From: Acanthosoma haemorrhoidale
Lineage: Eukaryota > Arthropoda > Insecta > Hemiptera > Acanthosomatidae
Assembly: GCA_930367205.1 (NCBI GenBank)
Contig: OV884009.1
Location: forward strand, 39,627,841-39,691,840
DNA length: 64,000 nt
Reading direction: 5' to 3'
The stretch's first letter is position 1. Each line of letters starts with the position of its first letter. Below the pieces are notes generated by a model. That model worked only from the letters and a program-made list of their open reading frames with translations, ran no database searches and was not told where the DNA came from. Positions 15,001 to 25,686 of this stretch are shown one piece after another. A program made the translations under genes and the position numbers.

Positions 15001-17437
15001 CTACTTCCCAGCTTTACTTTTCAATTCAATGTTATCAGGTATGTATGCAGTTATTAAATATGTTCATTTATTATTGTTTTTATTAATACTATGCCAACAA
15101 ATGTGTTTTTTTCCAGCCATTTGACATTATTCTCCCCATTATTATTTTATTACTCCACTTTTTTTTTAATATCTTTGCTTTTTAAGGAGAGACATTCTAG
15201 GAAAAGTGTCCCTTAAATTATACACAGATAATCAAGGTCTGTTAGGTACTCTGTTCAAGTGTGTTGATTATAGATAGTTTTATTATTTTAGCCCTTTTTA
15301 CAGTAAATTGTTATAGTCATTATTAGTGAAATTTATCTCTACACACTTGAAGGTAACTGTTCCGGTAAATAGTAAGACTTAAAATTGTCTGTCTCATCAT
15401 GTTTGGGATTTATACTCAACAAGAAAAAAAATTCTGTCTAATATAAAAATATGAATTTACTTCTTTTTTTGCAGGTGTCATTTTGGACTATTTTATGGAA
15501 GTTTTATCTCAATATGTAAAAGATAGCTTCAGATCAACAATGTACCACTGGCTCATAGGTTTGATTATTTCAAGTGTTATGTACAGGTAATTCTGAATAA
15601 TGTATCTTATTTGTGTAATGATATTTTATTTATTTCATTTTTTGTTTGATTTTATTTCATCATTAAATTCTCAAACTATTTTGCTAAATAATACATTAAT
15701 TGATCTGTTACATAGATCAATAGATGTTTTATTAGCAATAACTATACAAATTAATCAATCAAACATTATTTAACAAAATTTTAATGACATTGAATTGCAA
15801 ACTTTTGTCTTTTAGTTAATTACTAGGTAAATATCACAATAATTCATCTTTGCTAAAATATTTACTTCGTTCTTTATGAGTAGTAAACAGACAGTTTTTA
15901 AAATTTCCAAAAGAGTAATAGTTTAATTTGATTTCAGGGTTCTATATGTTACTGTAGTTCCTGTCATGAAATTAGAAGCTTGAGACCCGCAATACAGGGC
16001 ACATACATGGCAAACCCCTTGCTGCTCTGTGCGCTACTTCTCTTCTATCCACGTGATTCCTTTACTTTGATAATGTTAATAATTAAGCAATAAGCAAATT
16101 AGTGAATAGTCCCCCGCCTGCACATATGTGGCATCACTGCGCCAAGTAGCCCCAAGCATCTAATTTCATGACGGCGACTATAATGTATAATTTGATTTAT
16201 TTCAAATATTTTATATTAGCACAGGCTGTAGAAATTTATATATAATTCAAATAATAGTTTATGATTATAATGATTTATAGTAGCATAGATACATTGTTTG
16301 TTGTTGAGGGATGGATGGTCTCTTCATTCCTGGCGGCTTTTTGTTTCCATGCTGGCTCAGACTTATGCTTGTCTAATTCATGGTTCTCACTTGTACAGTC
16401 TTAACAATACATATTCTAGCCTTTTTATCTAACTTATTTTTTAGTTTTGAAACATTTACAATAGGGGTATCTTCTAAAACCTGCACAAAAGAATCACAGT
16501 TCAAAACTTCAGCACAATTCAAAAAAGCTTCATCAGTAGGTGGGGAGTCATTAGATATAAGAATAACAGGGAAGGTATTAAAATAAATTCTATAATCATG
16601 ATATTTGCATGTTATAGCAAATCTTTAAATAGTGAAGTAGGCAATATCTTTCTAAAGACCTCAATTACTGTATTTTTAATAATTTTACATATGATATTAA
16701 TGTTTATTATGAATTTATATTTTATGGTGTTAATTGCAGTTATATTGACTGTATAAAAATGATGTATTAAAGATTTTATATTTTCATATAATGCCATAGC
16801 ATAGACAAATAAGTTATAAACCTAAAATTAGGGGTTGCATTGTGTCCCCGCAGTTTTGGGCCCACCGTGGTATATTACTGATAGTCTCTGAGAGAGTTTG
16901 ACCAAAGAGAATTCATCTTGGGAAGATCTTCACTCGTTGGTAATGTCATAGCTCAGTTGGTAAAGCCCTTGACTGGTTATTGGGGAATTCCATTTTCCAA
17001 TTTTACCAAAATGTAACCCGTAACCCCTTGATACCTGGTTAGGTCCAAAATACTATTTCTATGCACATTATTTCAAGAGAAAACTTACTTCCTTAAAATT
17101 CACTTAATTCTAATAAATAAATTTAATTGATATTAATATTGTTACATATATTTCATGAAATTAAAAAAAAAAATGAAGTATAATTGCTAAAATATTTTAA
17201 ATCATCATGAAGTGCTCATCAGATTAATTAATATAAAAGAAAGTTTATGCTCTGATATTGCATTACTTTTTTATAGTTTTAAAGTTCTTAAGAATAAAAA
17301 GATGACTGTTTAATGTTTTTGTTTTTTTCAGTTTCTACTTATTTTCTCCTCTGTCATATGGCATGTCTGGTCCTTATGCTCATGATCGAAATAGTACTAT
17401 GTATGGATTGAAGTGGGTCGATTCATGGGAATTTTAG
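2869..17437 (+). CDS. POMT2: Protein O-mannosyltransferase 2, C-terminal half (8 exons, 5' partial)
   Basis: Exons 2869-3072, 4278-4429, 6356-6444, 8196-8344, 13450-13603, 14898-15038, 15475-15586 and 17332-17437 join in frame into 368 residues plus a stop, all with AG acceptors and GT donors. POMT2 works with POMT1 in the endoplasmic reticulum membrane to transfer mannose from dolichyl-phosphate mannose to Ser/Thr of proteins such as dystroglycan (established knowledge). Visible here: MIR region (residues about 1-130, with [15 protein letters not shown] and [13 protein letters not shown]), a linker with [17 protein letters not shown] and WPINY, then membrane segments at about 218-240, 258-300 and 318-345, including [16 protein letters not shown], and the C-terminus WVDSWEF. 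These match POMT2 better than POMT1. Vertebrate POMT2 is about 750 residues, so the N-terminal catalytic half, with its acidic luminal loop, lies left of the window; no upstream exon was found in 1-2868. The gene appears intact in what is visible. Confidence 0.93.
4278..4429 (+). CDS. POMT2: POMT2 exon b: MIR motif 3, first part
   Basis: Starts after a ttattag acceptor and ends with two bases of a Trp codon (TG) before gtattt. It encodes [17 protein letters not shown] and [20 protein letters not shown], the POMT2 MIR domain. The split Trp codon is completed by the first G of the exon at 6356. Confidence 0.92.
6356..6444 (+). CDS. POMT2: POMT2 exon c: end of the MIR domain
   Basis: Follows a run of T and an attag acceptor; ends in phase 1 before a perfect gtaagt donor. 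Encodes [20 protein letters not shown] and NVEDNIFSQ, the conserved end of the POMT2 MIR region. Confidence 0.92.
7938..8012. repeat. AT-microsatellite hairpin (inverted repeat)
   Basis: Near-perfect arms of about 28 bases, containing TACCACAAAATTCGATA on the left and its complement TATCGAATTTTGTGGTA on the right, flank a (TA)n run at about 7965-7982. This could be a small palindromic transposon or a hairpin grown around a microsatellite. Confidence 0.7.
8196..8344 (+). CDS. POMT2: POMT2 exon d: luminal linker before the C-terminal membrane region
   Basis: Acceptor tttcag; first two bases complete a Leu codon. Encodes [40 protein letters not shown] and [10 protein letters not shown]. The donor gtataa is less than ideal, but it keeps phase 0 into the next exon and the join NYR-GQFFSG fits family members. 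Confidence 0.9.
8689..9923 (-). mobile_element. Decayed mariner element (cecropia/SETMAR-like) inside a POMT2 intron
   Basis: About 1235 bp flanked by TA at 8687-8688 and 9924-9925, the hallmark target duplication of mariner. The imperfect terminal inverted repeats share GTTGGCCAAAAAGTC, then C or T, then GTTCGGTTTTT. The single internal gene is a broken mariner transposase on the - strand, antisense to POMT2. Size and organisation fit a near full-length element of about 1.3 kb. Confidence 0.9.
8763..9740 (-). pseudogene. Mariner transposase pseudogene
   Basis: Read leftward, it starts [18 protein letters not shown], breaks by frameshift in the first helix-turn-helix region, then continues open from 9522 with [16 protein letters not shown] and [13 protein letters not shown] (DNA-binding region), [18 protein letters not shown] (first catalytic Asp) and [10 protein letters not shown] (second Asp). 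The third Asp, in [17 protein letters not shown], lies in a different frame (8763-9032), so there is a second frameshift near 9000-9030. The C-terminus ends QNGNYILD. The DD34D arrangement and [11 protein letters not shown] and HHDNAR motifs identify the cecropia-type mariner family. At least two frameshifts make it non-coding today; the intact motifs suggest moderate age. Confidence 0.9.
9942..10010 (+). repeat. tRNA-derived SINE-like segment
   Basis: A polymerase III A-box-like TAGCCTAGTTGTTAGAC (9950-9966) is followed about 27 bases later by a B-box-like GTGTTTGATCTTC. The spacing is that of a tRNA head. No clean cloverleaf can be drawn, so a decayed SINE head is more likely than a tRNA gene. 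It lies just outside the mariner's right end. Confidence 0.4.
12058..12155. mobile_element. Short mariner-type MITE, copy 1
   Basis: A roughly 95-bp element made almost entirely of inverted repeats: GGTCTGAAAAGTTTCCGACC on the left and its near-complement GGTTGGAAACTTTTCAGACC on the right, with TA at both borders. The internal piece is only about 40 bases. It has no coding capacity. A second copy sits at 24126-24234. Confidence 0.8.
13450..13603 (+). CDS. POMT2: POMT2 exon e: membrane segment
   Basis: Acceptor ttctttcag, donor gtaaat, ending in phase 1. Encodes [14 protein letters not shown] followed by a hydrophobic helix (about residues 218-240) and [12 protein letters not shown]. The GNPxxWW motif is shared across the protein O-mannosyltransferase family. 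Confidence 0.92.
13604..14897. other. POMT2 intron with a possible SINE head on the - strand
   Basis: Mostly AT-rich and featureless. At about 14062-14122, read on the - strand, TAGGTTACTGTGTAGAGC resembles a polymerase III A box and AGGTCCTGGTCCTGCC a B box, suggesting a degraded tRNA-derived SINE. A G-run (9 G) is at about 14202-14211. Confidence 0.35.
14898..15038 (+). CDS. POMT2: POMT2 exon f: conserved [15 protein letters not shown] membrane block
   Basis: Acceptor cttgtag, donor gtatgt. Encodes [40 protein letters not shown] and LFNSMLSG. The [10 protein letters not shown] block is among the most conserved stretches of eukaryotic O-mannosyltransferases. An acceptor-like tag just upstream (about 14820) is not needed for the reading frame. 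Confidence 0.93.
15475..15586 (+). CDS. POMT2: POMT2 exon g: amphipathic and membrane segment
   Basis: Acceptor ttttttgcag, donor gtaatt, ending in phase 2. Encodes [20 protein letters not shown] and [16 protein letters not shown], a less conserved part of the C-terminal membrane domain. The frame fits both neighbours. Confidence 0.9.
15955..16180. mobile_element. MITE of 226 bp in a POMT2 intron
   Basis: Terminal inverted repeats of about 30 bases: the left end contains GTCATGAAATTAGAAGCTTG and the right end, complemented, GTCATGAAATTAGATGCTTG. The interior is non-coding and more GC-rich than the intron around it. The superfamily is not clear from the ends (TAGT...ACTA). Confidence 0.75.
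16940..17000 (+). repeat. Degenerate tRNA-like SINE head
   Basis: TAGCTCAGTTGGTAAAGC (16949-16966) is a near-perfect tRNA D-arm/A box, followed by CCTTGACTGG like an anticodon-arm region. The expected B box is badly degraded. It sits in the last POMT2 intron. Confidence 0.45.
17332..17437 (+). CDS. POMT2: POMT2 terminal exon and stop
   Basis: Long polypyrimidine tract and cag acceptor. Encodes [20 protein letters not shown] and ends [10 protein letters not shown] then TAG at 17435-17437. The SFYLFxPLxYGMxGP and GLxWxDSWxF motifs mark the POMT2 C-terminus. Confidence 0.94.
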
Positions 17438-17530
17438 CCATTTAAGTCAAATTAAAATTGCAATAGTTTATGTTTTAATATTTATTTTGTATTTATATTT
17501 TTATATTTGTATATAATATATTTTTATATC

Positions 17531-17536
17531 AATAAA
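17531..17536 (+). promoter_or_regulatory. Likely POMT2 polyadenylation signal
   Basis: A canonical AATAAA lies 94 bases after the POMT2 stop codon in an AT-rich 3' UTR. This is the first AATAAA after the stop, so a short 3' UTR ending near 17550-17560 is inferred. Confidence 0.6.
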
Positions 17537-17559
17537 TTATTTATTTAATATGATGAATT

Positions 17560-20280
17560 TAAATTTTGCGTCACTTAATCTTTCATGCAGTAAAAAAAAA
17601 AATATTTCATTTATCGCTACTTTGTATGTTTTTTATCTTTATTTACCTATTTTGAACAAACCTGATTTTTTAAAAATAATCATCCCTTTCAATGAAGGAG
17701 TAAAGTACAAGTAACATTTGGTAACTATTTGTTACATGAGTAACACCTAGTACAAAAAAATATTTAGAAATTCAATTTTTGTTACATTTAATATAATAGG
17801 AAAATGTTTATTTCAAAATTACTAATTGATTGATTATCGGCCTTTAGTTTTTTTTATGACATGCTTTCATTTTATTATCTCTAAAGCACAAAAGTGAAAC
17901 TTTTAAGAAAATTTTCTGATGTATGTTGTCTGTTTAATTCTTTATACTGATGAATTATTTTCCCCATATTTACCTTACTGGCGATCATCTTATGATGTGC
18001 CCTAAAGACAAGTGGTTAACTTCATGTTAACCCCCCATATAGGCTACTTCAGGATAATATATAACAGCCTGAGATCTATTCTTAATCATTCACTGGCATT
18101 TATTTGAATATAAAAAAAAATTCAAATACCAAATTACCAATACATTCAGGTTATAGAAAAGTATTTTTATTTTTTTAATTCCATGTAATTCATTAATTAA
18201 TGACAACTGATGTTGTATGGAGATTGATATATCACATGCCTTGGAAATATAAAATGGGACCTCAGTACAAAATTTCATGTCTCCAGTTCAGTGTAGTAGG
18301 TCAAAACATGTTATTTCAGGTAAACAGTGGTAATTTAGCTATATAATTGTATTGTATATTACAACTAACACAAGATAGATTGTGGATCTTGCTACAGTTG
18401 CCATTGAAATATCTCCCTCTACCATTCTAACTTGGCCCCTGAAACCCTTGAGAAGTCATGAGTCGAAAGATCAGTGATGCTGGTAGGTTGGTACACGATG
18501 AGTTAGATGGGAGGGGGTAAGATGAAGAGGAACGAAAAAGATGCCAAGCTCCACTACTTAGTTACATTCTATTGACAAACTGAAAGTAGTTTGTATTTTG
18601 GTGTGTGAATGAAAATCAGCTAATTTCAAGATTTTATAATGTGTTAGTTATAAAAATGTACCTTCTTTAAAGCTAAAATTTATTTTTTTGGTATGAATGA
18701 GTAAGTTTTTTCCTTATATTGAAGTTGTGATGACAAAAGTTGGAAGTTGTATACATTGTAGCTAAATTGCATTATAAAATGTAATTTTTGATTAGATCAT
18801 TAGTACCCTATTTCAAGTATTAACTGTAGTTTTGCTTTAAATGGTTAGACGTTACTTTTATTTTAGAGTCGGTTATTAATGATTACAAATTTTCTTATTT
18901 CAATTAACCCTCCCAATACCAGGTAAAGATAATTGTACTAAATACTAATAGATAAAATAGATATTAATACTAATATAATTTATGTAATATTAATGAAAAC
19001 TGTAATAGTTTTTCGTAGTAATAAGACAAAGGACTGTTTGACAAAAATTATTTGATCAATTTTACATAACTTAATTTAGTTTGAATGTTGCTTTGGCTAA
19101 TTGCTTTAAACATTGTAGATAAATAAATAAAATCATTAGTAGAATTTTACAGATGTAAAATAACAAGGGCTTATCGTGAAAAAAAAATCGCATGATCCAA
19201 ATTTTCTTATAACAATGACATCAATTCGTCAGAGATAGTTAAAGGAGAGTTTTAATGTAATTTCATACATACATTGTTGATTTCGAGAGCATGAAATACC
19301 AAAAATAAGGCATGTGGTCTGGGGGGACCCCACCGAGTATTAGGAGTGTTAAATAGAATTCATAGTTTGTTGGATATATAATTTTATATTTGTCAGAATA
19401 ACAATATTTCCTGTTATACAATTTCAAAAATGTATTTGTATTTTACAAAAATGAACGAATGATAATAGTTTCCTCTCTTGTTTAGTATTAAGTATAAGTT
19501 TTCTTTAATTCTGCACATGTCATTATTTGATTAGATAATATTTATCCAACATGGAACTTATAAACTGCTAAATTTCAACATGATCAAGTAGATGTAAAGT
19601 ATAATGAAATACTTTGTAGGAATAAAATCAAAATCAAACAGGTTTGAAATAAATTAAAATTTTACTCAATGATAATTTAAATGTGCCCTATTTAATTTTT
19701 CAACTTTGTTTGAAAGGTAGTACAATTTTTTTTTATAACTACTAAACTTTACTAACGTAGGTCATACAGAAATTAAATTGACTGTATCTTGGGGGACATT
19801 TAAATTGCCATGGCTAAAAATTTAGATTTAATTTTTTCCTCATAATTCAAAAAATCAGCTAAATAAATTACATAACCTTGTACAAATTATGATTCATATT
19901 TTTTTTGAGACAGGAGTGTTATTTCAAGATTTTTTTACTAATTATTTGGTTGTAAATTATATAAATAATTATTATAACTTGTTATTTATCGCTTTATTCA
20001 TGAATTCTAGATGATGTCCTCTATGAATACTAACATTCCACAAATAAATACAGCTCTCCCCAACTAATGAAAAGTAATTATTATACATCAAATAGGGAGA
20101 TAAAATAAAATATTAATAAAAAACCTAAAGGTATACCCCAAGTTAAAAAATATTCAAGAATTTGTTTAAATATAAAATAAGAAAAAGTATAATATGCAAT
20201 TAAATTATGAGAAAAAAAGGGAAAATAATAGTACTAAAATTAAATGCATAAATATTAGTGTTTACTAATTTTTTTAAGGT
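17560..20280. other. Intergenic AT-rich DNA, no gene seen
   Basis: Sequence after the POMT2 3' UTR. Only short ORFs without recognisable domains. A slightly GC-richer patch at about 18410-18550 has no coding frame. Confidence 0.5.
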
Positions 20281-20389
20281 TGTAGCTATAGGTTTATTAA
20301 TAATTATTTACAATTATAATAATTAATAAACATATATAGTTACAAAAAAATAATAGCTTATGATAAGAATAATAGTTAAAAGACAAAAA

Positions 20390-21152
20390 GAAAGTTAGCC
20401 AGTGTCTGCCTGAGTGATAAGGAGGTGTTTGTTGATATAGGAGGGCATTTAAAGCGCATAAGGATGAAGCATGACAGATATTGAGATGAAGAGAATTCCA
20501 GAGAGTGGTGAAGCGAGCAAGAATGAAGTGGTCAAATGGGTTGTGTTTGAATGAAGGGGTATAAAGGTCAGAAAGACGGGATCTTCTGTTCCTAAAGTTG
20601 AATGGATTTAAATTGTATGATATTGAAAATATAATGATGGGGGTTATGTGACTGGATAGTTTGGAAAGTTATAAACCTAGGAAGTATTGTCTAAAGAGGG
20701 AGGGGAATAGCCACATTAACTTGGTGTAGAGAGTGATACACGGGAACTCCCGGGAGTTTCATAGAAAAATTTTACAAAAACGTCAGGACTAACTTCAATC
20801 TGTACCCCAGTCCTACTGAAAGACCCCCTTATACCAAGTAGCCATGCACCAAATGAGGGATCATACCCAGAGTTGACGTGTATGCTGGGTATAACGATGG
20901 CGTGAACGATTGATTAGTTTAAGGGTAGCTGCTATTGCCCTTCGGGAAATAAAAGGTTTTCATTAGAGGGTCTGATCCATGGTGATTAGTGAAGGTGACA
21001 GGCTGATCATTTAGGAATAAGGCAGGAGTCACGGCACAGGATCTGAGGAGGGAACTGGAGCCTATAACAATAGCCTGAGTTTTCACAGCAACTAGCCATA
21101 GTTTATTCCTATTTGGCCAGGGACTGACCTGATCTAGGTCTTCTCCAATCAT
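20390..21152 (-). pseudogene. LINE reverse-transcriptase C-terminal fragment
   Basis: Read on the - strand, the open stretch at 20919-21152 gives DLDQVSPWPNRNKLWL, VKTQAIVIGSSSLL and PALFLNDQPVTF, the pattern of the segment just after the catalytic box in jockey/CR1-type reverse transcriptases (DLxxIxxWAxxNxLxLNxxKSQ). Further left, after stops and frameshifts, come RNRRSRLSDLYTPSFKHN and ILARFTTLWNSLHLNI, the usual C-terminal tail of such polyproteins. It is 5'-truncated and heavily decayed, and belongs to a different family from the 29-31 kb LINE. Confidence 0.7.
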
Positions 21153-21485
21153 GGCTAATAAATCACAATATATTTATATAATAAAAGAACAATATATGTG
21201 GGAGTCCTCAGTGATGAGAACAATGAAGAGAAGAGTTTGGGAGATCATTAATTCAGGAGCTAAAATAAAGAGGAGAAATACTTGATCCCTGGGCTATATA
21301 ATATTACGTTTTTTTTATCTTTTAATTGTTTATATTTAAATTTAACCTGAGGTTTTATAGAGGTTCTGTTAATATAAGAAAGAATTCTGGCAAAAGGAAA
21401 ATTGTTTAATAACAAATTGATTCATAAGTTACACGTATGTTATAAATTTACAATGTTAAAAAAAATAAAGTTACAATGTACCTTA

Positions 21486-21746
21486 CTATAATATTGACTG
21501 GCCAGTTTTACTAAGTTGTGTTCTACGCGTGGTCTTCTTTGTCTCGAACGTGGCTACCTGGTGCTGGCTTCGTCTTCTGTGTCCCACGAGGCAGTACACC
21601 TCCCTGGGCTTGCGTCTCTCCCAACCTTTCTGTCTCTCGTGCCGGGTCAAAGTGAATGAGGCTCGGGCTTCTCTCTGGCTTTCGTCGTCCTTGCCCCGTT
21701 CCGCTGCTTTCTTGAGTTTTTTAGATCTCTTTTGATTCAATGCCAT
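21486..21746 (-). CDS. Unrecognised basic ORF of 86 codons in a GC-rich patch
   Basis: Starts with a fair context (GGCAAATGG) and encodes a Lys/Arg/Glu-rich protein (MALNQKRSKKLKKAAERG...) with no domain I recognise. The patch is clearly more GC-rich than its flanks, which is why an ORF stands out; the + strand is also open over most of it. It could be an exon, a retrocopy or part of a repeat. No neighbour supports a function. Confidence 0.2.
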   Translation of the reverse strand: MALNQKRSKKLKKAAERGKDDESQREARASFTLTRHERQKGWERRKPREVYCLVGHRRRSQHQVATFETKKTTRRTQLSKTGQSIL

Positions 21747-21749
21747 TTG

Positions 21750-24125
21750 CCTTAGATATAATTAACTTTACTTATTTTAAAGTTAACAAATCCAATATTA
21801 AAATATTTATATTTAATTTTTGATATTATTTATTTTATAACTATTAATATTAGGCATAATGGCAATAAAAACGTTCATCCTTTCATAGCCATGAACCACG
21901 GGTCGTTTTTACATTCTTTTACGCTCGCTAATTTCGAGTTTATATCAAAGGCAACATCAAAACATCACAACAATATATATCTAAGTTAATCGCCGGCGGT
22001 TAAGATAGATAAAAAAAGAATAAGGAAAGAGGGAAATGCACTGATACACTCTGACTCCAGTAAAATACTGCTTTATTATTGATGACTACCGACATAGATA
22101 GGGTCATGGGTTGTTTACCTTCCATGATCGTATTAGTATTCGACATAGTCAAGCCTCTGGCTTAACTTATATATATATATTGTGGCATTCATGATATTTG
22201 AGAATAAATATCATGAACCCTCACGGATGGTATACGCACTTGCGGAAAAAAAGGAAAGAAGACCGACCAACTGTGTATAATCGGGAGTTCACTGTACAGT
22301 CAACATCTGAAGGCAGAAAGATCAGCCAAAAATCAGAGAATTACGCTTGGATTTTTTTCAAACCACGTTCCCCATCGCCATGCTATTATGACTTAAGATT
22401 TAAACTTCCACCCAATTATATTTACCAATTCACTTAAGCTTAAAGTATTTCACAAATTTAGAAATGTTTAACGAAAAGTAATAAACATCAGGAGATTTAT
22501 TTTTGTGAAGAATGTGCAGGCAGGTATCGAAAATTAAAATACTTTCACTTTTAATTCTCGATGCCCCGATCCCTCTGTCAGAATCTCAATGCTATGAAGT
22601 TATGATCTTAAAAGTTAAAGCTTTGACATAATTCAAAATCGGTTGATAAAATTGATCAATGATTTGACTGCATATATTATGTAAGGCCCATACATTAGAT
22701 TTATTTTTGTTTAATTTGGAATACTGCCAACTACGTGTTGGATTCCTATACATTTGTTATCTATAGGTTTCGAATGGTGGTCGATAAATGTCATGTTTAA
22801 TCAGAAAAACAGATTGTACAATCATTTTATCACTAATTTTACCACAGAAGTTATTTCCTAGGAATTTTCATGTTTAATACACTTACAGAGTATTTCGTAA
22901 TGCTAATAAATTACATCACTGGATATTGAGGGCCAAAATCTATATCTAGATATGGGAATATTTGCATCAGTGGGTTTTCTAAACCAAATTTGTAGAAGTT
23001 GAAGGCGGGGGGGAGGGATATGGCAGTGTAACTGTCGTCTAAAATATGTTAGCTCCAGACAACAGATTCCAAAACCCAAAATAATTATTTGTGCTACAAG
23101 TGTGGAAACTGACAGCTTTGTTTCTAGCAGGGAGCATGAACCCAAGGAGAGTGAGAAAATGCATAATCACGTGATAGGCATATAATTTTAGTACGGAAAA
23201 AATAAATAAATGCATACAATTTCATTTAAACAATGAGGTATATATAGCACCATATCTCATATGGGAATATTAAATAAGCTAAAAATAATAATTAATAAAT
23301 AATCACATAAAACGTAGGTAGAGGAATCCAGGCCGTGACGACCGTGTATATAGAAAAAAATGCAAGGTTATTAACCAATTTCGGTCCGGGAACCGGCAAC
23401 AAAAAATTTTATTCACTAAGGAATACCGATACTAGACGAACTTTAAACAAATAGAACGAGTATAAAAAATAGACGAGAAACCTTAAGAGAGCAGAAGGGG
23501 GACGAGTATAAAGCCATGACTTATTTATCCCTGTCTTCTCTTCCTCAGTCGCTGCTTTCTAATCTTTCAGTCTCTTGTTATTTCCAACCACCTTCTGGAC
23601 TAGTCTCTTTCGGTGGTTATACAGGCACACAGTGAATTATCTACTACTACAAGCTAGGTGGACAAAAGTCAATTTAAAGAATCGAATAATTAATGATCCC
23701 ATGACAATAACAACCCCATAGGTCACAATTCAAAGTAATAATTATGACAAACATTCCAGAGCGATGAGTCATAAGTGGTTGAAGGGAAGAATATTACTTT
23801 TTCTGTTATGGATTATACTTTATTTTTTTTATTTGTTTCAATATTTGATTCAAATGAGAGACAATGTGTCTTATAATAAATCTTGAAAAAAATAATTAAA
23901 AATCGTAATATTTTTTGTTTTTAATTTTTCAACGTATTCACGGTTTTTTTTATCCTCATGTATCCAGGATATTTTTTAAATATTTTGTATAGCGATAATC
24001 CTAAGCTTGGCTCATGATTCACCTGATTGTTAGCCAATTTAGTTTTATGTTATTTAACTGCCACAGCAGTTGATACAATAAGTTCTTAGTCAGACATCAC
24101 TCGCTACTCTCACACAACCAGGCAG
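21750..24125. other. Intergenic DNA with one possible promoter/LTR-like patch
   Basis: No recognisable gene. ORFs at 22198-22437 and 22903-23145 match nothing I know. At 23507 a TATAAAG box in a locally GC-richer stretch (23320-23640) is followed 40 bases later by TCAGTC, an initiator-like hexamer; this may be a solo LTR or a retroelement promoter, but no repeat partner was seen. Confidence 0.3.
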
Positions 24126-24234
24126 TAGGTGGCTGAAAAGTTTCCGACCTAACAAAGCTTTTATTTCACTAGCTTTTATTTATTTTATTATCATCTTCAT
24201 GTTGAGGTCGGAAACTTTTCAGACCACCGGTGTA
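24126..24234. mobile_element. Short mariner-type MITE, copy 2
   Basis: Same family as 12058-12155: left GGCTGAAAAGTTTCCGACCT, right GGTCGGAAACTTTTCAGACC, with TA on each side. It differs by a short internal duplication of AGCTTTTATTT, making it about 11-16 bases longer than copy 1. Confidence 0.8.
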
Positions 24235-25170
24235 TGCAGTTCTACACCCCACACTAAAGATAGCGTAGAAAGTTGGGGGCAAATAATATTTGAGCTCTCT
24301 TTGAGATTAATCAATCAACTGCAGTATGGAACCGTTGTTCTAATTATTAAGTATAATTTCAGTATCATTTTAGATTAGTAAATAATTCCACTATAAGCAA
24401 ATGTATGGCTTATTGTTAATTATCATTAACCAGGCAAATAAAATATTATTTAAACCAGGTAAATTCCATGAATACCATTATTTAAAAATTATTTGACGTA
24501 TGAACGCTACAATATATATTGTAAAATTAATGAAAGTCTGGATACAAACTGAAATATTTAATCACAAGCTATCTATTAAATATAGATGCTTCATTATCAT
24601 ACCCGGCATTGCTTGTATTTTTACATGTTAAGGGTTACAAGTAAATTTTGCATGCTTTGTATCATCCCTCTATGTGAAATTGAGACAGGAAAAGAATTTA
24701 AATCACCATTTTGAGGGAAGTTTTAAAAACTTCCTGGAACAATATAGCCCATTAAATTTGCTCGGGACCGCGCTACCGTAAGATTGGCTCTATATCAAAC
24801 GCAGTTCTAATCTCAGTTTTCAAGAGCGAAAACACTTGTATCTTTGGAAGTTGTGTGCTGTTTACTGTTTCTATTGGTTTTATAATTGTAAGGGTAAGTA
24901 ATCAATATAATCACCATTAGAAAGAAAATTAGAGTAATTTAGGAGAACCAGATAAGGACGTCACGTACCAGCAGTACTAAGTCATCTGGATAAAACACTT
25001 ATCACAAGTGATAAGTCTTTTGAAAGAGATGCCAACTAGATAGTTTTCCCTAAATAATATATGAGTGATAGGAAATATACTAAAAACTATTTAACTTTAG
25101 AAGAAGACCAGTGTCCAATTCATCTCCAAAAATTGTATCCTCCTATAATAATACAATGTAGGTTATTAAT

Positions 25171-25291
25171 ATGCAGTAGTACATATCTACATATGGTATT
25201 TACATATTTATGTGTAGGTACCCAATTATAAATTAGTGTGGATGCGATCTTTGCGTAGGTATTTTATTTTACTATCAAGTTCTTGTTTTAT
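25171..25291. repeat. Direct repeat, left copy
   Basis: About 121 bases (from ATGCAGTAGTACATATCTAC to CAAGTTCTTGTTTTA) repeated in the same orientation at 25687-25807 with only a few mismatches. The two copies are 516 bases apart. They could be LTR-like ends of a tiny element or a local duplication. Confidence 0.85.
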
Positions 25292-25686
25292 AGAAATAGG
25301 TAAAAAAAACCAAAAAACCTATATCATAAAAATTAACATAGGTATGATGTTTGGAAAATTCAGTAATAACTTGATTTAAAAACCAGAAATTACCGAAAAA
25401 AAGAAGGCATATGAAAATAAAAAAATCACATGAATATATAAGGCTGGAGAGTAATAATATAAAAGAAGAAACCTTTCGTCTTAAAGAATGAGAAAAAAAA
25501 AAAAAACACAAATCATCATAGAAGTACTTGAAAATGAAATCAAAGATCTCTTTAGGGGGCATATTTTGACAAAAGCTATGAAATTCTCAATGTCAGACTA
25601 ATGTTACAAAACGCTGGGCTATGAGCGTATGGACAGTTCTCACAAACATATGAGCTTACTAATGAACGTGTGTTGTTTTTCTTATT

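Noticed and set aside
22198..22437. 79-codon ORF on the + strand
   Set aside because: No recognisable domain, poor start context and no supporting signals; probably chance.
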